From Fontimonas thermophila (lineage in GTDB: Bacteria; Pseudomonadota; Gammaproteobacteria; Nevskiales; Nevskiaceae), in assembly GCF_900113085.1 (NCBI RefSeq), contig NZ_FOOC01000001.1, forward strand, positions 248,001-312,000: a stretch of DNA of 64,000 nucleotides. The letters run 5' to 3'. The notes beneath the pieces were generated by a model. The model did not search any database. It saw nothing but the letters and a program-made list of their open reading frames with translations, and was not told the DNA's origin. The position numbers and the translations under genes were made by a program. Positions within the stretch are counted from its first letter, which is position 1, and each line of letters opens with the position of its first letter. Below, piece after piece: positions 30,289-39,087 of this stretch.

Positions 30289-32742
30289 CTATAGCGTCTT
30301 CAGATACTCGATGATGGCCTTGCGCTCCTGCTCGGTGAGCACGTCGCTGAAGGTATGGCCGCCGTTGCCATTGCCGAGGATGCGCGTGTCGTAGACCAGG
30401 CGCTTGTCGAGCGCATCGGGGGCGGGGTCCGGGATCGTGATCAGGCCGCTCCAGGCGATCGTGCGGTTGAGGAAGTTTTGCATCAACTGCACCAGCGAAG
30501 GACCCTGGTCGTTCACCGGATTGCAGTTGGCGAGAGTGCTGCCGGGGATGTCCGTGCACTGCAGCACGTCGTGTTTCCAGCCCAGCGCCACGTGGTCATA
30601 GGCCACGCTGATGCGCTGGTCGTAGCCCTTGATGCCGCGCTCCTCGCGCAGCTTGCGGCGCCAGATCGGCACGCGCTTGGATGAATCGAGCACCTGTTCG
30701 ACGGTGGGCACCGAGCCATTGTGGAAATACGGGGCGGTTGCCCAGACGCCGTACAGCGGCGGCGCCTGGTAGCCGATCACGTCTTTCTCCCAGCCGCAGA
30801 CGCCCTGCGGACGCAGCGCGGCCGGATAGAGGTCGTCCGCTGCCTCGACGAGTGGGTTTTTGTCCTCCGGCGCGACATAACCCTCGACGTTGTCGTGATA
30901 ACCCCAGAACGTCGTGTCCCAGCGTGTGCGCAGTGTCGGCGTCAGCATGTCCGAGCGTGCGCGGTCGGTGCCGATCACCTCCAGCGGCGAGATGTGCGCG
31001 GCGATGCCTTCGAAATCCGGCGATTCGAGGAAGGCCGGGTCGTGGACAAAGCGCGGCGAATAGACGCCGTGGCAGCTCGCACAGGAGCCGTTGCCGCCCG
31101 GCGGTCGCGGTGCCTGGGCGTTGCCGGGCTCGGCCCACAGGTCCTTGGTGTGGAACAGCACCGCCCCCTGCTCGGCCAAGGCCAGGTCGATCGGGCCTGG
31201 GTACGGCGGCGAACGCAGTGACAGGAAGAACGCCTCCAGATCCTGGTCCCATTCCTCGATACGCGCGCGGTAGTAGGCGCCGTCGAGCGTGAACAGTTCC
31301 TGGAATTCACCCGGACCGGCAGCCATGATGATGCGCGTGCTGTCGTTGGACACCCCGGCGTCGAAAAACTTGCGCGGCCGTGAACCCATGTTCCACCACG
31401 CCGGCGTGTCCTGCGTGTGCGCGAGCGGATGCGCCTGATCGACCGGTCCGCTGGTCTCGGCGAGGGTTTTCAGCGGATTGGGATTGACCCCCAAGGAATC
31501 GAGATCGAGGACGGTGACCAGGAACTCGAAGGCGCCGACCGCATTGTTCTGGCCGCGTTGCTTGATGCCGATGTTGAACAGGCTGTTGATGTCGGTTGGC
31601 GGTAGCAGCGTGGACAGCGGTGTGCGCGCGAACGGCGAGTTATCCTGCGCGTTCATCTGCACGTCGTAGTTGTTGTTGCCAAGACCCAGATGGGCAAGGC
31701 CGACGCGGTTGCCGCCGGGCTCGTCAGCCTCACCGATCTGGCCGCCATGGCACTGGAAGCAGGCGGCGGTGCCGATCACGCCGGTCCAGCGCCCGTTTTC
31801 GTCCTTGAGCTGGCGCAGGCCCAGCGGCAATTGCCCGGAACCGCCATTCGTGGCGTTCGGATCCTCGCCGGGCAACGGATATGGATTGTGGAACGGCGCT
31901 TCGTTGAGGCCGTAGCGCAGGCGGTACAGCGCGTCGAAATTCTCGGGGCGCTCGGTCAGCCCCCATTTCTGCCAGGTGTTGTTGAACTCTTCCGCCGACA
32001 TCGCCGCAACCGGCAGCTCGTCGATCAGGAAATGCAGGCCGCGGTCGCGGCGCGCGCGGTATTCGCCGCAGGTTTTGGGATGCGGCTGATCCGGCAGGTT
32101 GACGTGGCATTCCTCCCAGTACGCGTTGAAGTACACCGCCCGGTCGGCATTGACGCCGGGCCGGATCCGCGACCGCGGATCGACCGGCAGCGGCGCATCG
32201 TCCGGCTTGTCCGCGCAGTAGTCCGCGAACACATGGCCGCCGCGCTTGCTGCCGAGCAGCGGCGCTTCCTCCGCCACGGGGGTGCCGCCGACGCCGTCGA
32301 GGCAGCCGACCGGGTTTTCGAAGCAGCGGAACAGGATCGCCACATCGGCATAGGCTGCGCTGTCGCGGGGCCAGGGCTGACCGCCGCTGTGCGGGGTTTC
32401 GCCACCGGAAGCCATCAGCAGGATGCGCGAGACCGGGTTGTTGCCGCCCAGCCGCAGCCAGGATGCGCGCAGATTGGCGAGATCCTGCGCGGGATTTCTC
32501 GACAGCATCAGATCGTCGCCGTCCTCGACGTCGGCGACCCCGCCAGGGATGTGGCACGTGCGGCAGAACGCAAGGCGCGGTTGCACGCGCTGCGCGAAAA
32601 AACCCTCGACGCTGAAGGAACCGCCAGGCGCCGGGCCGCCGCCCGCGCCATTGCCGACGTCGCCTGCGTATTCGCCGGCGCAGCCGCCCAGGCATGCAGC
32701 CACGAGCAGGCCCACCGCTCCGCCGTATCGTGTCACGCGCAT
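30289..32742 (-). CDS. Tri-haem c-type cytochrome lipoprotein, MauG/RoxA-like
   Basis: An 817-residue exported lipoprotein (lipobox LGGC, Cys21). Three haem c motifs are visible: CRTCH (60-64), CFQCH (328-332) and CASCH (554-558). The second half, with HGVYSPRFV and GYQAPPLYGVWATAPYFHNG, resembles the di-haem peroxidase/MauG superfamily. Large members with this layout include rubber oxygenase RoxA, which cleaves polyisoprene. Here an extra N-terminal haem is present, as in some electron-relay versions. The substrate is unknown: an oxidase, peroxidase or RoxA-type oxygenase are all possible. A TetR gene is divergent, 117 bases upstream, and the DUF839 gene follows. Confidence 0.85.
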   Translation of the reverse strand: MRVTRYGGAVGLLVAACLGGCAGEYAGDVGNGAGGGPAPGGSFSVEGFFAQRVQPRLAFCRTCHIPGGVADVEDGDDLMLSRNPAQDLANLRASWLRLGGNNPVSRILLMASGGETPHSGGQPWPRDSAAYADVAILFRCFENPVGCLDGVGGTPVAEEAPLLGSKRGGHVFADYCADKPDDAPLPVDPRSRIRPGVNADRAVYFNAYWEECHVNLPDQPHPKTCGEYRARRDRGLHFLIDELPVAAMSAEEFNNTWQKWGLTERPENFDALYRLRYGLNEAPFHNPYPLPGEDPNATNGGSGQLPLGLRQLKDENGRWTGVIGTAACFQCHGGQIGEADEPGGNRVGLAHLGLGNNNYDVQMNAQDNSPFARTPLSTLLPPTDINSLFNIGIKQRGQNNAVGAFEFLVTVLDLDSLGVNPNPLKTLAETSGPVDQAHPLAHTQDTPAWWNMGSRPRKFFDAGVSNDSTRIIMAAGPGEFQELFTLDGAYYRARIEEWDQDLEAFFLSLRSPPYPGPIDLALAEQGAVLFHTKDLWAEPGNAQAPRPPGGNGSCASCHGVYSPRFVHDPAFLESPDFEGIAAHISPLEVIGTDRARSDMLTPTLRTRWDTTFWGYHDNVEGYVAPEDKNPLVEAADDLYPAALRPQGVCGWEKDVIGYQAPPLYGVWATAPYFHNGSVPTVEQVLDSSKRVPIWRRKLREERGIKGYDQRISVAYDHVALGWKHDVLQCTDIPGSTLANCNPVNDQGPSLVQLMQNFLNRTIAWSGLITIPDPAPDALDKRLVYDTRILGNGNGGHTFSDVLTEQERKAIIEYLKTL

Positions 32743-32859
32743 GTGCGCTCTCCTTCCACCGCGGGCTCGGCACAGCGGCCGCCCCGCCTTCGCACCCGAT
32801 CGGTAAGATTAATCCGAATAAATGCTCGGAAACACTCGGAATCCGGCGAGGGGCGAAGC
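32743..32859. promoter_or_regulatory. Divergent control region of the tri-haem cytochrome and tetR genes
   Basis: The 117-base gap holds an AT-rich patch (TAAGATTAATCCGAATAAAT, 32804-32823) that stands out from the GC-rich surroundings, then two direct repeats CTCGGAA (32825-32831 and 32835-32841) one helical turn apart. It is the natural place for the TetR operator. The two promoters are not individually resolved. Confidence 0.45.
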
Positions 32860-33489
32860 ATGCGCGGTGGCGAAGGCGAACGTCTTGAATTGCAAGCCAA
32901 AAAGCGGCCGAGGCAGGCGCGGGCGCAGGCCACCTTCGATGCCATCGTGCAGGCCTGTGCTCGGGTCTTGGCCGAGGAGGGGTATGCCGCGGTCACCACC
33001 AACCGCGTCGCCGAACTGGCCGGCGTGAGCATCGGCTCGCTCTACGAATACTTCCCGAACAAGCAGGCGATCGTCGCCAGCGCGCTCGCGCGCGCGATGC
33101 GCGAAATCGTCGAGGAAGTGGGCGCGAGCCTGCGCGTCGCGGTGGCGCTCGAAGGACAGCCGCGCGCCGGGATCGATTACTGGATGCGGGCGATGACCGC
33201 GGCGCTGGAGAAACGCGGTGCGTTGCTGCGCGTGGCGCTGCGCGAGGTGCCCTTTCTCTGGGACATCCCGGAAGTGCGCGATCTCTCCGACACGCTCCAG
33301 CACATCGCCCAGGAGGGGCGCAAGAAAAGCGCGCGCGTCGTGCATTTCGACGATCCCGAGGCGAGCACCTACCTGCTGATGACGATGGTCTGGTCGGCGA
33401 TTTTGCAGAGCGTGCTGTATCGGCCGTCGCATCTGTCGCGCGAGCGTTTGACCTCGACGCTGGTGGAAATGGTGCTCAAGCTGCTGTGA
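32860..33489 (+). CDS. TetR/AcrR-family transcriptional regulator
   Basis: A 209-residue repressor-type protein. The N-terminal helix-turn-helix is clear (ARAQATFDAIVQACARVLAEEGYAAVTTNRVAELAGVSIGSLYEYFPNKQAIVASAL); the C-terminal two-thirds is the helical ligand domain with no recognisable ligand signature. The ATG at 32860 follows GAGGGG with a 7-base gap; the long open frame upstream is antisense to the cytochrome gene and is not coding. Its divergent placement suggests that it represses the tri-haem cytochrome/DUF839 pair and itself, released by an unknown ligand. Confidence 0.9.
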   Translation: MRGGEGERLELQAKKRPRQARAQATFDAIVQACARVLAEEGYAAVTTNRVAELAGVSIGSLYEYFPNKQAIVASALARAMREIVEEVGASLRVAVALEGQPRAGIDYWMRAMTAALEKRGALLRVALREVPFLWDIPEVRDLSDTLQHIAQEGRKKSARVVHFDDPEASTYLLMTMVWSAILQSVLYRPSHLSRERLTSTLVEMVLKLL

Positions 33490-33544
33490 GCGCTGGATCC
33501 CAGACGCCGTACCGCACTGTCGTTGCGGCGCATGAACCCACCGT

Positions 33545-34051
33545 TCAGCGCTCGGAGATGCTTGCCGGCGGTGTCATCAGTGCGGGGACATAAGGCACCT
33601 GCACGTCGGCAAGGCCGGCGCGCATCGCCGCCTGGGCTTCCGGCGGCAGGCGCTCGAAGTCGCTGCGGCGGTAAGGGCGCCCGGCGCAGTGGGCGTCGTA
33701 GTCCTTCCACACCGTGTTGAGCGCGGCGATGTCGGCGCGCAGTTGCTCGACGCGCGCATTGTGCTCGCGGATCGCGGCATCGAGCTCGCGGCGCTGCGCC
33801 TCGCGCGCGAGATGGGCGTGGAGGTCGCTGCCGGTCGTCTCGCTGGCGAGTGCGCGCTGGCGCTCGAGCAGCTGCTCCCGTTGCGCCGAGAGCTGCGCAT
33901 CCTGTTCCAGCAGCCGCGGCGCGGCGCTACGCAGATGGCGCACCTGCGCGGCGCAATGCGCCAGCATATCGGCGTCGAGCGGCGATTGCGCAGCGACGCC
34001 GGTGTTCCACAGGCAACTGCCGGCGATGAGCCAGCGGAGCGACCGGATCAT
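33545..34051 (-). CDS. Secreted coiled-coil protein of unknown function
   Basis: 168 residues from the ATG at 34051. Signal peptide MIRSLRWLIAGSCLWNTGVAA with cleavage near GVAA/Q. The mature part is rich in Gln, Glu, Arg and Ala with heptad character (LLEQDAQLSAQREQLLERQRALA; REAQRRELDAAIREHNARVEQLRADIAALN), so a periplasmic coiled coil is expected. Two cysteines (HCAAQ and HCAGR) could form a disulfide. I do not recognise a family. It lies alone between the tetR gene and the monooxygenase gene, on the minus strand. Confidence 0.7.
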   Translation of the reverse strand: MIRSLRWLIAGSCLWNTGVAAQSPLDADMLAHCAAQVRHLRSAAPRLLEQDAQLSAQREQLLERQRALASETTGSDLHAHLAREAQRRELDAAIREHNARVEQLRADIAALNTVWKDYDAHCAGRPYRRSDFERLPPEAQAAMRAGLADVQVPYVPALMTPPASISER

Positions 34052-34133
34052 CGGATACCTCTCGTATCGTGCCAAAGGCGGCAGCATCCCGGCGCGCATC
34101 GGGGTGGACGACGGAAAAGACGCGCACCGGCGC

Positions 34134-35624
34134 TCACGCGGCGCTGCGCGCCGGTTCGATCAGCGGTGCCGGACGCGAGAACTCCATTGCCGCGTCGTCC
34201 ACCGGCCCGTAGCGCAGCGCGAGCAGGTCGCGCACGTAGTTCTGGTGCAGCCGCCACGGCGTCTTCGAGCCTTGTTTCGGGAAGCGATCGATGGCGCGCT
34301 GGACATATCCGGAGGAGAAGTCGATCAGCGGCAGTTCGGTGACGCTCGGGTCGGTGTTGCGCGGCGTGCACTGGCGGTAACCCATGCGATCCATGTGGTT
34401 GAGCAGACGGCACAGGTAGGCGCTGGTGAGATCGCACTTGAGCGTCCATGAGGCGTTGGTGTAGCCGATCGCAAACGCCATGTTGGGCACGCCGCTGCAC
34501 ATCATGCCCTTGTAGGTGAGCGTCTTGGACAAATCGATACGCTGGCCATCGACGATGAGTTCGGTGCCGCCGAGCAGTTTCAGCTCCAGCCCCGTGGCCG
34601 TGACGATGATGTCGGCTTTGAGCTCCTTGCCGGATGCGAGGCGGATGCCGCTGTCGGTGAAGCGCTCGATGTGGTCGGTGACGATGCTGGCGCGTCCGCA
34701 GCGGATGGCCTTGAACAAGTCGGCGTCCGGGACGAAGCAGACGCGCTGGTCCCACGGGTTGTAGCGCGGTTTGAAGTGTGTATCGACGTCGAAATCACGC
34801 CCGAGCGCCGTGCGCACACCCTTGCGCAGCAGTTTCTTCACCAGCTCCGGATAGCGCCGCGACAACTGGAAGAACAGAATCGACAGCAGCACGTTTTTCC
34901 AGCGCACCAGCGCATATGCGGCCTTGGATGGCAGCACACGGCGCAGGGCATCGGCGATGAGGTCACGGCTGGGCAGTGACATCACATAGCTCGGCGAGCG
35001 CTGCAGCATGGTGACGTGGGCAGCGGTTTCGGCCATCGCCGGGACCAGCGTGACCGCGGTGGCGCCGCTGCCGATGACGACGACGCGTTTGCCGCTGTAG
35101 TCGAGATCCTCAGGCCAGTGCTGGGGATGGACGATGCGGCCCTTGAAATCCTGCACGCCGGCGAAATCAGGAGTGTAGCCGCGTTCGTAGTTGTAGTAGC
35201 CGGCGCACAGGTAGAGAAAATTGCAGGCGATGCGCACGATCTCCCGGTCGGGGCCGCGCTCGGCCTCGACGGTCCAGCGCGCATCCGCGCTCGACCAGCT
35301 CGCGCGCACGACGCGGTGGCGGAAGCGGATGTGCCGCTCGATACCGTGCTCGCGCGCGGTCTGCCGCACGTAGTCGAGGATGGAGGGGCCGTCGGCGATC
35401 GCCTTGGCCTGGGTCCACGGGCGGAAGCGGTAGCCGAGCGTGTACATGTCCGAATCGGAGCGGATGCCGGGGTAGCGGAACAAATCCCAGGTGCCGCCGA
35501 TCGTGTCGCGCGCCTCGAAGATCGCATAAGTCTTCTGCGGGCAATCGTTCTGCAGGTGCACGGCGGCACCGATGCCGGACAATCCAGCGCCGACGATGAG
35601 CACGTCCACGTATTCCAGCGACAT
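34134..35624 (-). CDS. FAD-dependent Baeyer-Villiger-type monooxygenase
   Basis: A 496-residue flavin monooxygenase. The FAD Rossmann motif is GAGLSGIG near residue 12, the NADPH motif is GSGATAV, and between them is the BVMO signature FKGRIVHPQHWP, matching F-x-G-x-x-x-H-x-x-x-W-P. It aligns by eye with EthA-like enzymes (GGTWDLFRYPGIRSDSDMYTLGYRFRPW). Such enzymes insert oxygen next to a ketone or oxidise sulfur or nitrogen. The substrate is unknown; the sterol-desaturase-like gene at 39-40 kb and the SDRs elsewhere fit a steroid or lipid ketone, by inference. The ATG at 35624 (MSLEYVDVLIVGAGLSG) is chosen over an earlier one. Confidence 0.9.
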   Translation of the reverse strand: MSLEYVDVLIVGAGLSGIGAAVHLQNDCPQKTYAIFEARDTIGGTWDLFRYPGIRSDSDMYTLGYRFRPWTQAKAIADGPSILDYVRQTAREHGIERHIRFRHRVVRASWSSADARWTVEAERGPDREIVRIACNFLYLCAGYYNYERGYTPDFAGVQDFKGRIVHPQHWPEDLDYSGKRVVVIGSGATAVTLVPAMAETAAHVTMLQRSPSYVMSLPSRDLIADALRRVLPSKAAYALVRWKNVLLSILFFQLSRRYPELVKKLLRKGVRTALGRDFDVDTHFKPRYNPWDQRVCFVPDADLFKAIRCGRASIVTDHIERFTDSGIRLASGKELKADIIVTATGLELKLLGGTELIVDGQRIDLSKTLTYKGMMCSGVPNMAFAIGYTNASWTLKCDLTSAYLCRLLNHMDRMGYRQCTPRNTDPSVTELPLIDFSSGYVQRAIDRFPKQGSKTPWRLHQNYVRDLLALRYGPVDDAAMEFSRPAPLIEPARSAA

Positions 35625-35758
35625 ATCAGACTCCAGCAGGCCGCGATACAAGATCCGACTCTAAACCGCCGGCGTACACCGGCACTATGACACGCGATGC
35701 CGCAAGGGAACAGATGACGACAGGTGCGTCGCCGCCGGATGGCGTATCCGGCGGCGGT

Positions 35759-36934
35759 TCAGAAGCGGCGGCCGAGGCGCAGATTGAGCACGAGATACTC
35801 GACCAGGCCCGGGTTTTCGACGGCCACCGACCCCAGCGCGTAATCCGCATCGGCGGCGTACCACTCGATGCCGCCGCCGACGATCCACGCACCGAGCACC
35901 TTGCGCAAATCCAGGCGCACGGACAGCGCCCCATACGGGGACAGGCGGTAGTCGCTGGAAGCAAGGCCGTCGCCGCGCGAAGCGGTGTAGTACGGCGCAT
36001 AGAAGTAGGCCTGCGACTGGCTGTACCAGCGCAGCGCCGGGATCACGCGCCAGGTTTCGGCCAGGGTCTGGTGCCAGGCGAGTTCGAGCGCGTGCGCCTC
36101 GATTTCCCAGTCGTCGTAGTAATAGCGGTAATCCGCATGCAGCGCCGCGCCGGCACCGGCGAAGTAATGGCGCAGCTTCGCGCTCAGCGACCACAGATGC
36201 CGTTCGCTCGGGCGGCGGTCGGGTACGGTCGCCGCGCTCGCGGTGATGAACGCGCGCTTGTATGGATCGCTGAGATAGCCGTCGTACACGCCGTGGCTCA
36301 GCGCCGCCTGCATCGTGGTCTGCGCATCGACGATGAACGACACCCCCGCGTAGGCGGTGAGGCTGTCCTTGTCGGCACGCTCGATCACATCGGGGCTGCT
36401 CGCCCCGCGCGTCGGTTCGAGCCGGTCGTAGGAATACCCGAGGCCGGCGCTCAGCGTGTACGCACCGGCCTGCGGGCTGTATGCGGCTTCGATGCCGCCG
36501 TTGACCGCGCGGTAGTCGTCCTCGTCCGAATAGCCAGCGGAGACGGCCCAATCCAGTCCGGCCAGCGGCAATCCGTAGGTCAGCTGCACATCCACCCGCT
36601 CCTCGCGGATGCTCGCCCCGCTCATGACCTGGACCGGCTTGCCGTTCTGGTCCGGCTGTACCCACCACGGCGAGGCGCCGCTCATCGTCTCCACGGTGAG
36701 GTTGCCGGACAGCGCACGCTCGCCAAGGGGCGCGTCCACGCGCACGAGCAGCGTGTCGATCGTGTAGCGCGGCGCATCGCGCCCGGTCGCGCTGCGGCTG
36801 CCGGATATATCGGCCTCGCGGTAGTGTGCGTACAGCGCGTCGGCCTGTACCTCGGCGGCGGCAACGCCCGGCAGGGCGAGCGCCGCGGCGGTCAGCGCCG
36901 ACAAGGACGGCGAGTGCGGTTTAGTTGCAGCCAC
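35759..36934 (-). CDS. DUF3570 outer-membrane beta-barrel protein
   Basis: About 391 residues. The chosen GTG start overlaps the end of the DUF4266 gene by 14 bases and gives a signal peptide (SLSALTAAALALPGVAAAEV). The mature part has many short amphipathic strands with Tyr/Trp/Asp-rich turns (RHYFAGAGAALHADYRYYYDDWEIEA) and ends in a barrel-like aromatic sequence, LVLNLRLGRRF, as expected for an outer-membrane barrel. DUF3570 has no proven function. It is the third gene of the TlpA-like/DUF4266/DUF3570 cassette, a recurring arrangement in proteobacteria. Confidence 0.85.
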   Translation of the reverse strand: MAATKPHSPSLSALTAAALALPGVAAAEVQADALYAHYREADISGSRSATGRDAPRYTIDTLLVRVDAPLGERALSGNLTVETMSGASPWWVQPDQNGKPVQVMSGASIREERVDVQLTYGLPLAGLDWAVSAGYSDEDDYRAVNGGIEAAYSPQAGAYTLSAGLGYSYDRLEPTRGASSPDVIERADKDSLTAYAGVSFIVDAQTTMQAALSHGVYDGYLSDPYKRAFITASAATVPDRRPSERHLWSLSAKLRHYFAGAGAALHADYRYYYDDWEIEAHALELAWHQTLAETWRVIPALRWYSQSQAYFYAPYYTASRGDGLASSDYRLSPYGALSVRLDLRKVLGAWIVGGGIEWYAADADYALGSVAVENPGLVEYLVLNLRLGRRF

Positions 36935-37139
36935 AGCCGCCGCCCCCCAGGGTCGGGCCGCCGCTCGCGGCCTCCTTGCTGAATTCGACATGACGGCGGT
37001 ATGCGCCGAGCACCGCATCGGGCTCGAACGCCATTTCCGTGCGCGCCAGATCGCCCCGCTGCCAGGGCTGTACGGTCGCACACGCGCTTGTCAGTGCCGC
37101 GAACGCGAACACGGACAGCCGCCAAGGCCATTGCACCAT
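36921..37139 (-). CDS. DUF4266 small lipoprotein with C-terminal CGCN
   Basis: 72 residues. Lipoprotein signal MVQWPWRLSVFAFAALTSAC (lipobox LTSAC, Cys20), then TVQPWQRGDLARTEMAFEPD and a C-terminus GGPTLGGGGCGCN with Cys69 and Cys71. This invariant-looking Gly-rich CGCN tail is the family's hallmark; its role (metal site, modification, redox) is unknown. A strong Shine-Dalgarno (GGGGAG) precedes the ATG at 37139, two bases after the stop of the thioredoxin-like gene. DUF3570 starts inside its 3' end, so the three genes are coupled. Confidence 0.9.
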   Translation of the reverse strand: MVQWPWRLSVFAFAALTSACATVQPWQRGDLARTEMAFEPDAVLGAYRRHVEFSKEAASGGPTLGGGGCGCN

Positions 37140-37141
37140 CG

Positions 37142-37642
37142 TCACTCCCCCAATGCGGCCACGATCGCTGCCTCCAGAGCCGGCAGGTCGCTGGCGCGAT
37201 ACCCCGTCTGGATATAAACGATCCGGCCGTCGCGATCCAGCAGATATCCACAAGGCATGCCGCGCAGGCCAAACGCGCCGGGCCAGTGACCCTCCGGGTC
37301 GAACACGACCGGATAACTCACCGGAATGCGCGCGAGCATGGCCAGCGCCGCTTTGCGCTGCGTATCGACGTTGACCGCGAGCACCGTGAAGCCGCGGTCC
37401 CGGTACTTGCGGTAGAGCGTTTCCAGAGCCGGCAGCGCCTGCGCGCAGGGCGCACACCACGAGGCCCAGAAATCGACATAGACGAGCTGCCCGCGCAGCG
37501 TTGCCAGCGACAGCGGCGTGCCGTCCTGCTGTGGCGCGACGAGCGGCGGCGGGACATCGCCCCGCTCCAGCGCCGGAACCGCGGGCGGCAGCGCAAGCAG
37601 TGCAAGTAGCAGGACGGGTAGCCATCGATGTACGCCCATCAT
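37142..37642 (-). CDS. TlpA-like periplasmic thioredoxin
   Basis: 166 residues. A signal peptide or anchor (VHRWLPVLLLALLALPPAVPALE) is followed by a TlpA/ResA fold with the redox pair WCAPC at Cys63/Cys66 and the cis-Pro loop GMPCGYLLD, which carries an extra Cys. It probably reduces disulfides or apocytochrome/metal sites in the periplasm. As the first gene of the cassette it is a natural partner for the CGCN tail of the DUF4266 lipoprotein. ATG-ATG at 37642/37639; the first is listed. Confidence 0.88.
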   Translation of the reverse strand: MMGVHRWLPVLLLALLALPPAVPALERGDVPPPLVAPQQDGTPLSLATLRGQLVYVDFWASWCAPCAQALPALETLYRKYRDRGFTVLAVNVDTQRKAALAMLARIPVSYPVVFDPEGHWPGAFGLRGMPCGYLLDRDGRIVYIQTGYRASDLPALEAAIVAALGE

Positions 37643-37844
37643 GCCGGCGAGCTTAGCGCGGCTGTGGGCTGCCCCATACTCGGATTCGCACGCCGCGTCG
37701 GTCTTGGGCGCCGGCTGCGGCCCTCCGGGCGCGGCTCGGTTTTGCAGGCACTGCCGCGCCGTCATGCACCGGCCACGGTGGCGTCATCGGGCTGTCATCG
37801 CCGGGGTCTAGGCTGGCGCCGGGACGAATGGAGTCGGTGCGCCG

Positions 37845-38990
37845 ATGCGAATCGCCTACGGAGTCATGGGATACGGACGCGGCCATGCGATGCGCACGCT
37901 GTCCGTGCTGCCGGACCTGATGGCCGAGCACGAGGTCACCGTGTTCGCCGGCGGCGACGCCTACGACGTGCTGGCGCCGCGCGTGCCGACGGTGCGCATC
38001 CCGGTCATCGGGTATCGGTACAACGACGCCGGCCGGCACTCGCTGGTGCGGACTGTCATCGGCAACGCCGCGCCGGTCGCCGATCTGCTGTTCGGCGGGG
38101 CCGGGCAGGCACAGCTTGAGCGTGAGTTCCGCCAGCGCGGCATCCAGCTCGTGATCTCCGATTCGGAGGCGTGGACGCACCGCGTGGCCCAGCGGCTCGG
38201 CATTCCGCGCATCAGCTTCGATCACGTCGGCATCATCGCCTATTGCAAACCGCACTTCCCGCCGGATCTGTGGCTGCTCGGCCTGCGCGACGCCTGGGCT
38301 TACCGCCGGCTGATGGGAGTGCCCGAGCGCATTCTCATCTCGAGTTTCTATCCCGCCGAGCCGGCCTATCCGCAGGTGCGGATCGTCGGCCCGATGCTGC
38401 GTGACGAGGTGCGGCGCGCCACGCCCACCGCCGGCGACTACCTGCTCGCCTATTTCAACAAGGGCGAGCATCAATTCCGGCCGCACGTCGCGCGCGCGTT
38501 GCGCCTGCTCGACTGCAGGGTCGTGGTCTATGGCACGCCGCTGCGCGGCGAGGACGATAACCTCATCTTCCGCGCGCCGAGCGTAGAGGGCTTCATCGAC
38601 GATCTCGCCGGGTGTCGGGCGGTGTTGTCCACCGCGGGCAATCAGTTGATCGGCGAGGCCATCCATTTCGGCAAGCCGATTCTGGCGCTGCCGGAAGACG
38701 CCTTCGAGCAACGGCTCAATGCCGACATGGTCGAGCGCATGGGCGTGGGCATGCGCGCCTCGCTCGCGACGCTGACACCCAGTGACATCGACCGCTTTCT
38801 CGGCAACTACGACAGGTATTGCGCGTACATGCACATGTACGCCCGCGACGGGCGGCGGGAGGCGATCGAAACCCTGCACCGCTTCATCGGCGAGCTGGTC
38901 CAGTGCCGTCCGCTCCGCCGCAGCGCGAGTCGGCCGCGTGCCGCTACACGCGCGGCTGCGGCCGTGCGTGTGGGTACGGCGGGGCTGTAA
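37845..38990 (+). CDS. GT-B glycosyltransferase (MurG/UGT-like)
   Basis: 381 residues. The N-terminus MRIAYGVMGYGRGHAMRT is the Gly-rich loop of GT-B enzymes related to MurG and PF13528. The nucleotide-sugar part carries FGKPILALPEDAFEQRLNADMVERMGVGM. The donor and acceptor cannot be read; lipid or cell-surface glycosylation is plausible. The last 30 or so residues (RSASRPRAATRAAAAVRVG) are low complexity. The gene stands alone on the plus strand between two minus-strand groups. Confidence 0.82.
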   Translation: MRIAYGVMGYGRGHAMRTLSVLPDLMAEHEVTVFAGGDAYDVLAPRVPTVRIPVIGYRYNDAGRHSLVRTVIGNAAPVADLLFGGAGQAQLEREFRQRGIQLVISDSEAWTHRVAQRLGIPRISFDHVGIIAYCKPHFPPDLWLLGLRDAWAYRRLMGVPERILISSFYPAEPAYPQVRIVGPMLRDEVRRATPTAGDYLLAYFNKGEHQFRPHVARALRLLDCRVVVYGTPLRGEDDNLIFRAPSVEGFIDDLAGCRAVLSTAGNQLIGEAIHFGKPILALPEDAFEQRLNADMVERMGVGMRASLATLTPSDIDRFLGNYDRYCAYMHMYARDGRREAIETLHRFIGELVQCRPLRRSASRPRAATRAAAAVRVGTAGL

Positions 38991-39087
38991 AACCAGCGCG
39001 ATCGCGCGCGGACTGCCAGGCGGCGCCCAGACCGAGAATCGCGCGGCTGGGAACGTCCGCGCGGCCGCGCGACGTCACCAACCCAGG

